Shown: in pieces, positions 26,025 through 33,166 of the stretch
Numbering within the stretch: position 1 is the first letter of the stretch
Layout of the letters: each line of letters begins with the position of its first letter
Assembly: GCF_007992435.1 (NCBI RefSeq)
Contig: NZ_BKAG01000020.1
Span: 59,619-123,618 of the forward strand
Direction of reading: 5' to 3'
Origin: Prosthecobacter gellanilyticus
Lineage (GTDB): Bacteria > Verrucomicrobiota > Verrucomicrobiia > Verrucomicrobiales > Verrucomicrobiaceae
DNA: 64,000 nt
Position numbers and translations under genes: made by a program
The notes under the pieces: generated by a model
The model's input: only the letters and a program-made list of their open reading frames with translations
What the model was told of the DNA's origin: nothing
The model's database searches: none

Positions 26025-26701
26025 CCTCTTTTCAGATCCCCGATCCGCTTACGCTGATCCTGCTCACGGCGGTGCTTTCCATGGCACCGTTCTTTGCCAT
26101 CATGGCGACGTCCTATGTGAAGCTGGTGGTGGTGCTGAGCCTTGTTCGCAATGCGCTGGGTATCCAGCAGATCCCGCCAAACATGGTGCTGAACGGCATC
26201 GCGGTCATCCTCACCATCTACATCATGGCCCCCGTCGGCCAGGCCACGTTCGCCGCCGTGGAGAAGGAGGATTTTAGCAACTTCAATGCGACGAAGCTAA
26301 GGGTGGTGCTGGAGAAGGGAAGCACACCTATCCGTGAGTTCCTGAACCGGCACACCACCTCTCACGAGAAGAAGTTCTTCGTGGACACCGCCCGCCGCGT
26401 GTGGGGAGACAAGTCCAAGGTGGAGATCCCCGCTGACAGCTTCTTCGTGCTGATCCCGGCCTTCACCGTCAGCGAGCTGACCTCCGCCTTCCAGATCGGT
26501 TTCCTGCTCTACCTGCCCTTCATCGCGATCGACCTCATCGTCTCCAACATCCTGCTCGCCATGGGTATGATGATGGTGTCTCCGATGACGATCTCCCTGC
26601 CGTTCAAGCTGCTGCTCTTCGTGCTGATCGATGGCTGGGCACGCCTGATCCACGGCCTCGTGCTGACCTATGTGCTGCACGGTGGCGGCGGTGGTGGCTG
26701 A
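26021..26701 (+). CDS. sctR: Export apparatus protein SctR (YscR/FliP family)
   Basis: I choose the ATG at 26021, which overlaps the sctQ stop (ATGA), giving 226 residues; the frame extends upstream but only inside sctQ. Family hallmarks are MATSYVKLVVVLSLVRNALG near the N-terminus, FFVLIPAFTVSELTSAFQIG, LPFIAIDLIVSNILLAMGMM and SPMTISLPFKLLLFVLIDGW. Five SctR copies build the core of the export gate with SctS and SctT. YscR is 217 residues. The C-terminus ends in a glycine run. Confidence 0.97.
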   Translation: MTSFQIPDPLTLILLTAVLSMAPFFAIMATSYVKLVVVLSLVRNALGIQQIPPNMVLNGIAVILTIYIMAPVGQATFAAVEKEDFSNFNATKLRVVLEKGSTPIREFLNRHTTSHEKKFFVDTARRVWGDKSKVEIPADSFFVLIPAFTVSELTSAFQIGFLLYLPFIAIDLIVSNILLAMGMMMVSPMTISLPFKLLLFVLIDGWARLIHGLVLTYVLHGGGGGG

Positions 26702-26734
26702 CGACGGCGCGCGCATCTCTTTTCCCATTTCTGA

Positions 26735-27004
26735 ATGAATCAAAGTTTCCTGCTCGAAATGACCAACCAGGCTCTCATCCTGGTGCTCATCCTTTCCATG
26801 CCGCCGATCATCGTCGCGACGGTGGTGGGGGTGCTGGTGAGCTTGATCCAGGCGCTGACGCAGGTTCAGGAGCAGACCCTCGGTTTCGCCGTGAAGCTCA
26901 TCGTGGTCACCATGGTGCTTCTGCTGACCGCCGGGTGGACAGGCGCGGAGATGTACAAGTACACCCTGCATATTTTTGACACCTTCCCGACTCTGCAAAG
27001 ATGA
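26735..27004 (+). CDS. sctS: Export apparatus protein SctS (YscS/FliQ family)
   Basis: This 89-residue protein has two membrane helices (ALILVLILSMPPIIVATVVG and LIVVTMVLLLTAGWTGAEMY). The family motif LIQALTQVQEQTLGFAVKL lies between them. YscS is 88 residues. Four copies complete the SctRST gate. It overlaps sctT by 4 bp. Confidence 0.97.
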   Translation: MNQSFLLEMTNQALILVLILSMPPIIVATVVGVLVSLIQALTQVQEQTLGFAVKLIVVTMVLLLTAGWTGAEMYKYTLHIFDTFPTLQR

Positions 27005-27795
27005 TGGGCGACTACGATGTCCGGACGCTGTTTCTCATCGTGGCTTTCACGGTGCCGAGAATGATGTCCGCGCTCCTGATCTCCCCCTTTTTTGGTGATC
27101 AGTTCATCATGGGCATGGCGCGGCAGGTGGTGATCATCTCGCTCAGCCTCATGGCCCTGCCGATCACGCTGCAAAGCACGATCAACATCCCGGACTCGAA
27201 CTTCTGGCCGCTGTTTCTGCTCGGCGTGCTGGTGAAGGAGATCGCGCTTGGCATGCTCATCGGTTTCTGCACGGGCCTGGTCTTCTGGGTGGCTGAAGGC
27301 ACGGGCTTCTTCATTGATAACCAGCGCGGCTCCAGCATGGCGGAAATGTTTGACCCCATGTCCGGTGGCAGCAGCAGCTTGTTCGGTGTGTTATTCACGA
27401 AGGTGCTCGGGGTGCTGTTCTTCCTTGGCGGAGGTTTCTTCTCCTTCCTGACCATCATGTATGACAGCTACATCACCTGGCCGGTCTTCTCCTATTTCCC
27501 GACCTTCCAGCCCGGGTTTGCCATGACCTGCCTCGGCCTGCTGGACAACATCATGGGCCTGATCATCACCTACTCGGCGCCGATCATCATCGCCATGTTC
27601 ATCGCGGAGTTCGGGCTGGGCTTGATGAACCGTTTCAGCCCGCAGTTGAACGTGTTCTTCCTGGCCATGCCGGTGAAGAGCGGCATCGCCTCGCTCCTCA
27701 TCATTTTCTATCTCGTCTTCCTGCTCGGTTTCTTCAAGGAGCAGATCATGACCCCGCAGAAGTGGAGTCTCTTTTACCACGGTTTCTTCAAGTAA
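27001..27795 (+). CDS. sctT: Export apparatus protein SctT (YscT/FliR family)
   Basis: This 264-residue multi-pass membrane protein matches YscT in length (261). Visible hallmarks are VPRMMSALLISPFFGDQFI, LGVLVKEIALGMLIGFCTGL, IDNQRGSSMAEMFDPMSGG and the C-terminal MNRFSPQLNVFFLAMPVKSG. It forms part of the gate entrance with SctR and SctS. Confidence 0.97.
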   Translation: MMGDYDVRTLFLIVAFTVPRMMSALLISPFFGDQFIMGMARQVVIISLSLMALPITLQSTINIPDSNFWPLFLLGVLVKEIALGMLIGFCTGLVFWVAEGTGFFIDNQRGSSMAEMFDPMSGGSSSLFGVLFTKVLGVLFFLGGGFFSFLTIMYDSYITWPVFSYFPTFQPGFAMTCLGLLDNIMGLIITYSAPIIIAMFIAEFGLGLMNRFSPQLNVFFLAMPVKSGIASLLIIFYLVFLLGFFKEQIMTPQKWSLFYHGFFK

Positions 27796-27801
27796 CTCAT
27801 C

Positions 27802-28848
27802 ATGAGCGAGAAGACGGAGCCACCAACACCGAAAAAGCTTCGCGATGCCCGGAACAAGGGCCAGATCGCGAAGAGCCAGGATGTGACTTCCGCGGCGCTG
27901 ACGGTGGCGAGCTTCGTGACCATCTCCATCCTCTGGCCGTCCTATGTGGAGGAGTGCAAGGCGCTCATGCTGCTGCCCACGGCCTTTTACACCCAGCCCT
28001 TCCGCGAGGTGGTGGACGAGGTGCTCTACGGCATGGTCTTCAAGATCCTGCTGCTCTCCGCGCCCATGCTGGTGGTGGTGATGGTGGTCGGCATTGCCTT
28101 CAATTACATCCAGGTGGGCTTCCTGCTCACCATGGAGCCTATCAAGCCCGAGCTGAAGAAGCTCAATCCGCTCGACAAGGCGAAGCAGATGTTCTCGATG
28201 AAGAACATCATCGAGTTCCTCAAGAACGCCACGAAGGTCATCATCATCGCGGTGCTCATCTACATCGTGACGAAGAACTCGCTGGATCCGCTCACGCGCA
28301 TCCCGTATGCCGGGGAGGAAGGGGTGCTGTACAGCCTGAAGCCCATGCTCAGCAATCTGGCGGTGAACATCACGATGGTTTACATCGCCATCGCGGCGGC
28401 GGATTACTTCTTCCAGAAGTTCCAGCACATCAAACAGCTCAAGATGAGCAAGGATGAGGTGAAGCGCGAGTATAAGGAGAGCGAGGGCAATCCCGAGATC
28501 AAAGGCAAGCGCAAACAGATCCATCAGGAGATGGTGATGAATGACACCATGGAACGAACCCGAAAATCCAGCGTCGTCGTGACTAACCCCACCCATCTGG
28601 CCATCGCCATCTATTACAAAGAAGAGGACAACAAGATGCCTGTCGTGCTCGCCAAGGGCGAGGACTACGTGGCGCGCCGCATGGTGGAGGTGGCCAAGCA
28701 GGAAGGCATCCCCGTCATGCAGCACATCCCTCTCGCACGCGCCCTTTATGAAAAGGTGGACATGGACCGCTATGTCCCTGCCGACCTCATCGAACCCATG
28801 GCGGAGGTTCTCCGCTGGGTGAAAGAATTCCATGAGCAGCAGCACTGA
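27802..28848 (+). CDS. sctU: Autoprotease switch protein SctU (YscU/FlhB family)
   Basis: This 348-residue protein (YscU 354) starts with the family head EKTEPPTPKKLRDARNKGQI. It has four membrane segments in the first about 210 residues and then the cytosolic domain. The autocleavage motif NPTH is intact at residues 262-265, in VVVTNPTHLAIAIYY. Cleavage there is needed in this family to switch from needle to translocator and effector export. The last 17 bp overlap the GNAT gene. Confidence 0.98.
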   Translation: MSEKTEPPTPKKLRDARNKGQIAKSQDVTSAALTVASFVTISILWPSYVEECKALMLLPTAFYTQPFREVVDEVLYGMVFKILLLSAPMLVVVMVVGIAFNYIQVGFLLTMEPIKPELKKLNPLDKAKQMFSMKNIIEFLKNATKVIIIAVLIYIVTKNSLDPLTRIPYAGEEGVLYSLKPMLSNLAVNITMVYIAIAAADYFFQKFQHIKQLKMSKDEVKREYKESEGNPEIKGKRKQIHQEMVMNDTMERTRKSSVVVTNPTHLAIAIYYKEEDNKMPVVLAKGEDYVARRMVEVAKQEGIPVMQHIPLARALYEKVDMDRYVPADLIEPMAEVLRWVKEFHEQQH

Positions 28849-29296
28849 CAGCCCCCCAGCCTCAGGCACGGTCTTCAAGGCCTGCGTCGAGCCGCATCAA
28901 GGCGGCAAGGACGTCGACTGGCTGTATGCCCAGATGGCGCAGTTCAATGCCAAGGCCAGCGGTGGTCTGGACCACAAGCCGCTGGCGGTGTTTCTCCGGG
29001 ACGAAAATGGCCTGCCGCATGGTGGCCTTCTCGGCTGGACGCTGTGGTCCTGGCTGCATATTGACACGCTCTGGGTTTCGGATTCACTGCGCGGCAGAGG
29101 CTTCGGGCAGAAGCTGCTTTTTGCCGCTGAGAAGGCCGCCCGCATCCGCGGCTGCACGCTGGCGGAGGTGGATACCTTTAACTTCCAGGCCCGCGCCTTT
29201 TATGAGAAATGCGGCTATACCATCTTCGGTACCCTCCCAGGCATCGGCAAGGGCCGCTTTGAGAGGTTCTACCTCCAAAAGGAGCTCCAAACCTGA
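28832..29296 (+). CDS. GNAT-family N-acetyltransferase
   Basis: This is a 154-residue single-domain protein. GNAT features are the strand and acetyl-CoA loop in LHIDTLWVSDSLRGRGFGQK (R-G-x-G-F/G type), followed by LLFAAEKAARIRGC, TFNFQARAFYEKCGYTIFG and a final strand. The substrate is unknown. Its start lies 17 bp inside sctU, so it is probably co-translated with the secretion operon, which is unusual for an acetyltransferase. It could modify a secretion component or effector, or be a chance hitch-hiker. Confidence 0.88.
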   Translation: MSSSTDSPPASGTVFKACVEPHQGGKDVDWLYAQMAQFNAKASGGLDHKPLAVFLRDENGLPHGGLLGWTLWSWLHIDTLWVSDSLRGRGFGQKLLFAAEKAARIRGCTLAEVDTFNFQARAFYEKCGYTIFGTLPGIGKGRFERFYLQKELQT

Positions 29297-29317
29297 TTCG
29301 CCCTCCCTTTGTAATGC

Positions 29318-29369
29318 GGGGTCGTGAAAGTGCTGATGCACCTTCAACCCCGGCACTCCTGACTTTTTT
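29318..29369 (+). terminator. Candidate terminator after the T3SS operon
   Basis: A hairpin can be drawn at 29318-29351. The outer pairs are GGGGT/ACCCC and the inner pairs TGAA-GTGC/GCAC-TTCA around a TGAT loop, with one internal mismatch and a small bulge. A run of six T follows at 29364-29369, 12 bases beyond the stem. It lies between the GNAT stop and the next ATG at 29395. The distance to the T-run is longer than ideal. Confidence 0.4.
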
Positions 29370-29394
29370 CCTCCCCTCCCATCTCCGGCCTCTT

Positions 29395-32300
29395 ATGAAA
29401 CACTTTCTCCTTTTTGCGCTGCTGGCTCTCCTGAGCAGCGCCTGCCTGGTGTGCGCCCAGGTGCCGCCGATCATCAACTACCAGGGCAGGGTGGCTGTCA
29501 GCGGCGTGAACTTTGACGGCAATGGCCTGTTCAAGTTCGCGCTTGTGAACACCGCCGGCACCACCAGCTACTGGAGCAATGATGCCTCCAGCAATGGTGG
29601 CAGCGCGCCGACCCTCCCGGTGACATTGCCGGTGAGCAAGGGCCTCTATTCCGTGCTGCTGGGAGACACGACCCTGGCGAACATGACGGTGATTCCAGCC
29701 TCGGTCTTTGCCAATGGTGATGTACATCTGCGCGTGTGGTTCAGTGATGGCGTGAGTGGTTTCCAGCTGCTGACCCCCGACCGTCGTCTCGCTGCTGTTG
29801 GTTATGCCATGACGGCTGCCAACATCCCTGACAACACCGTCACAGGCGCGAAGATCACGGCGGGTGCGGTTTCCACGGACAAGATCTTCACGGGGGCAGT
29901 CACGACGGACAAGCTGGCGATTGGCGCGGTGAGCAATGACAAGGTGGCCACGGATGCCATCACCACGGACAAGCTCTTTGCTGGCGCGGTGACTGCCGAC
30001 AAGCTCGCCATCGGTTCGGTGACCGTGGACAAGCTGGCGACCAACGCGGTTACGACGGACAAGCTCATGAATGGCTCAGTGACTGCTGAAAAGCTGGCCG
30101 TGGGTGCCATCAGCAATGCGCAGCTTGCGACTTCATCACTCACCATCACACCGGGCGCAGGGCTTTCGGGTGGCGGTTTGACGACACTCGGTGGCACGGT
30201 CACCCTCACCAACACCGGTGTGGTGTCTTTGACGGGTGGCGGTGGCATTACGGTGAGTGCCAGCAACGGCGCGGTGACTCTTGGCAGCACGGCGACGAGT
30301 TCAAACATCGCGAGCACGATCGTCGCTCGCGATGCCAGCGGAAACTTTGCCACGGGTGCCATCAACCTGCCGTCCACCACGTTAACGACGGGCATGCTGC
30401 AACAGAGCGGCAGTCGTCTGCTGCATACCTATGGCACGGAGAACCTCTTCGCCGGACGTCTGACAGGTAATTTCTCCACCACGGGCAGCCAGATTACTGC
30501 CGTGGGCGCTGGCGTGCTCTCGGTGGATGAAAGTGGATCTGCCAACACGGCGGTGGGTTATCAGGCCATGCGGTTTAACATCTCGGGCAGCGACAACACC
30601 GCGATCGGCAGGCGTGCGCTGAACGCCAACACCAACGGCTCCAACAACGTTGCGCTCGGACGTGACGCAGGCGCGAACCTGACGACAGGCAGCAACAACA
30701 TCCACATCGCGAATGCGGGGGTGGATGGTGAGTCGGGCACCGTTCGCATCGGTGTCTCAGGCACCCACACGCGCACCTATATCGCAGGCGTGATTTACGG
30801 CGACGCCTCCGGCCTAACCAATCTTTCGGCGGCTTCCATCACGCCGGACTCGGTCGGCACCTCGAAGATCATCAATGACACCATCGTCAATGAGGACGTG
30901 AACAGCGCCGCGGCCATCGCTTACTCGAAGCTGAACCTCGCGAACGGCATCCGGAACGCGGACATCTTTGCCTCCGCGGCCATCGCTGACAGCAAGCTGG
31001 CCACCATCAGTACGGTAGGAAAGGTGGCCAACAGCGCCACCACGGCGACCTCCCTGCGTCTCGCCAACACGATCGTCATGCGCGATGCGAACGGCGCTTT
31101 CAGCGTGGGCAATTTGACCACGGATGGAGCTGTCAGCCTGCCTGCGACCACTGTGGCGGGTGCCGGTGTGCTGTTTCAGGGAGGCGTGCGCATCATGCAC
31201 ACATTTGGCACAGGAAACTTTTTCGCAGGAAACAGTGCGGGCAATCTGAGCGTCTCCGGGACGCAGAACACCGGTGTGGGTGTGAGTGCTCTCACGGTGC
31301 TGGCAGGGGGCTCGCAGAACACCGCGCTGGGCAGTCTGGCACTGGCCGAGAATACCGCGGGCGGTTCCAATGTGGCCATCGGCATGATGGCTGCCACCAA
31401 CAACATCACGGGGAATCAAAACACCGCAGTGGGCGTTTCCGCCCTGGAGGCCTCAGACACAGGCTCTCGAAACACCGCGATTGGCCAGGGTGCTCTGGCG
31501 GTGAACACGTCGGGTAACAACAACATTGCCCTCGGCCGGCTGGCAGGCGCGAACATCACCACGACGTCCAACAACATCCACATTGGCAATCCTGGTGTGA
31601 ATACGGATGCAGGCATCGTCCGCATCGGCAGTTCCGGGCTTCACACCCAGATCTTCCTGGCGGGCACGATTGTCGGCAATGGCGCGGGTTTGACCGGTAT
31701 TCCGCTGGCGGGTCTCGACCCCGATTCGGTGGACAGCAGCAAGGTGGTCAATGGCAGCCTGGTGAATGTCGACATCTCTGCCAGCGCCGGGATTGTCGAT
31801 ACCAAGCTCGCGACCATCGCCACGGCGGGCAAGGTGGCGAACAGCGCCACCACCGGCACGAGTGCCAACACGGCCTCGACCCTGGTCATGCGTGATGCCA
31901 ACGGCGACTTCACCGCAGGTGCCGTGACGGCGACGACCTTCACGGGTTCAGGCTCGGGCTTGACCGCCGTGCCGGGTGCCGTGCCATGGAACGTGGTGGC
32001 AGGTGCCACACAGCTTGCAACGTCTAACCAAGGATATGTTTTGACGAATGCCTTTGAAGCTGTGGTCACTCTGCCGGCCAGTCCCGCTGTGGGTGACATT
32101 GTGCGTATTTCAGGTGCGGGGAAGGGCGGCTGGCGCGTGCTGCCAGGTGCCACCCAGAGCATCCTTTCCATGACACTGCGCAGTGCTCCAGGCAATGTGT
32201 GGACTTCACGTGAAAGCGCGCGGAACTGGAGCGGAATTGCCTCGTCCGCCGATGGTGTCAAACTTGTGGCGACGGCGGATGGCAATCAGATTTACACCTC

Positions 32301-33162
32301 CACGGATGGCGGTCAGACCTGGACACCTCGTGACGGCAACCGCCTGTGGCGCGATGTCACGTCCTCAGCCAGTGGCACGCAACTGGCTGCTGTGGTGAGC
32401 GGTGGACGCATCTATGTGTCTGGTGATTCGGGCGGAAGCTGGACACCGCGTGACAGCAACCGCAACTGGCGAGCGGTCGCCATCTCGGCGGATGGCACCA
32501 AACTGGTGGCCGTGGCATTCAATGGCTTCATCTATGTGTCCGATGATTCAGGCGCCAGCTGGAATCCGGTGGCGACGACGCGGAGCTGGAACTCGGTCGC
32601 CTCTTCTTCGGATGGCACCAAACTCGTGGCCTCGGTGCAGAATGGTTTCATTTATACTTCGATCGATTCAGGAGCGATCTGGACCCAGCGTGCGGTGAGC
32701 GCGAACTGGATTGATGTGACCTCATCCGCTGATGGGACCAAACTGGCAGCCGTTGTGCAGGGCGGTCAGGTGTATGTCTCCTCCGACTCCGGCGTGACAT
32801 GGACACCCAAAGACTCCTCACGGAACTGGTACAGCATCACCTCCTCAGCCAGCGGTGGAACCTTGCTGGCAGGTGTGGATACCGGCCTGCTTTATGTGTC
32901 CTTCGACGATGGCAATACATGGGCGCCACGCGAGTCCAGCCGCGTCTGGGCTGGCGTGGGGACTTCGGCAGATGGCAGCAAGTTACTGGCTGCAGATGAA
33001 GGCGGCACGCTTTACATCAGCGAAACGGGAAGCGGTCCTTCGACGACCACAGCGACCACGGGATCCCTGCGCGGGCCACGCGGGTCTGCCATCGAGCTTC
33101 AATACATTGGAGACAATCAATTCATGCCGCTGAGCTCAGCGGGAACCATCATCGCGCACTAA
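29395..33162 (+). CDS. Large secreted repeat protein: adhesin-head-type repeats plus seven-blade propeller
   Basis: The ATG at 29395 is preferred because it starts directly at a signal peptide (MKHFLLFALLALLSSACLVC, then AQ); the longer frame adds 27 unlikely residues. The product is 1255 residues. Residues about 150-242 are short repeats built on (T)TDKL-x-x-GAV. About 375-468 and 612-762 contain NTAVG/NTAIG-x-x-AL and NNIALG repeats like the head repeats of trimeric autotransporters and some fibre proteins. About 934-1210 hold seven repeats of roughly 40 residues with the pattern W-x-x-(V/I)-x-(S)-SADGTKL and I-Y-x-S-x-DSG-x-x-W, a likely seven-blade beta-propeller. No C-terminal anchor is recognised. 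It forms a unit with the next gene, 4 bp downstream. An adhesive role is inferred. Confidence 0.8.
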   Translation: MKHFLLFALLALLSSACLVCAQVPPIINYQGRVAVSGVNFDGNGLFKFALVNTAGTTSYWSNDASSNGGSAPTLPVTLPVSKGLYSVLLGDTTLANMTVIPASVFANGDVHLRVWFSDGVSGFQLLTPDRRLAAVGYAMTAANIPDNTVTGAKITAGAVSTDKIFTGAVTTDKLAIGAVSNDKVATDAITTDKLFAGAVTADKLAIGSVTVDKLATNAVTTDKLMNGSVTAEKLAVGAISNAQLATSSLTITPGAGLSGGGLTTLGGTVTLTNTGVVSLTGGGGITVSASNGAVTLGSTATSSNIASTIVARDASGNFATGAINLPSTTLTTGMLQQSGSRLLHTYGTENLFAGRLTGNFSTTGSQITAVGAGVLSVDESGSANTAVGYQAMRFNISGSDNTAIGRRALNANTNGSNNVALGRDAGANLTTGSNNIHIANAGVDGESGTVRIGVSGTHTRTYIAGVIYGDASGLTNLSAASITPDSVGTSKIINDTIVNEDVNSAAAIAYSKLNLANGIRNADIFASAAIADSKLATISTVGKVANSATTATSLRLANTIVMRDANGAFSVGNLTTDGAVSLPATTVAGAGVLFQGGVRIMHTFGTGNFFAGNSAGNLSVSGTQNTGVGVSALTVLAGGSQNTALGSLALAENTAGGSNVAIGMMAATNNITGNQNTAVGVSALEASDTGSRNTAIGQGALAVNTSGNNNIALGRLAGANITTTSNNIHIGNPGVNTDAGIVRIGSSGLHTQIFLAGTIVGNGAGLTGIPLAGLDPDSVDSSKVVNGSLVNVDISASAGIVDTKLATIATAGKVANSATTGTSANTASTLVMRDANGDFTAGAVTATTFTGSGSGLTAVPGAVPWNVVAGATQLATSNQGYVLTNAFEAVVTLPASPAVGDIVRISGAGKGGWRVLPGATQSILSMTLRSAPGNVWTSRESARNWSGIASSADGVKLVATADGNQIYTSTDGGQTWTPRDGNRLWRDVTSSASGTQLAAVVSGGRIYVSGDSGGSWTPRDSNRNWRAVAISADGTKLVAVAFNGFIYVSDDSGASWNPVATTRSWNSVASSSDGTKLVASVQNGFIYTSIDSGAIWTQRAVSANWIDVTSSADGTKLAAVVQGGQVYVSSDSGVTWTPKDSSRNWYSITSSASGGTLLAGVDTGLLYVSFDDGNTWAPRESSRVWAGVGTSADGSKLLAADEGGTLYISETGSGPSTTTATTGSLRGPRGSAIELQYIGDNQFMPLSSAGTIIAH

Positions 33163-33166
33163 CCAG

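Noticed and set aside
27391..28878. 495-codon minus-strand frame opposite sctT and sctU
   Set aside because: It is rich in His, Asp, Glu and Leu as expected for the complement of membrane-protein codons, and it contradicts the secure sctT/sctU genes.
29840..30120. Periodic short repeats as a possible CRISPR-like array
   Set aside because: The repeats are degenerate, coding (T-D-K-L units) and in frame within the large secreted protein.
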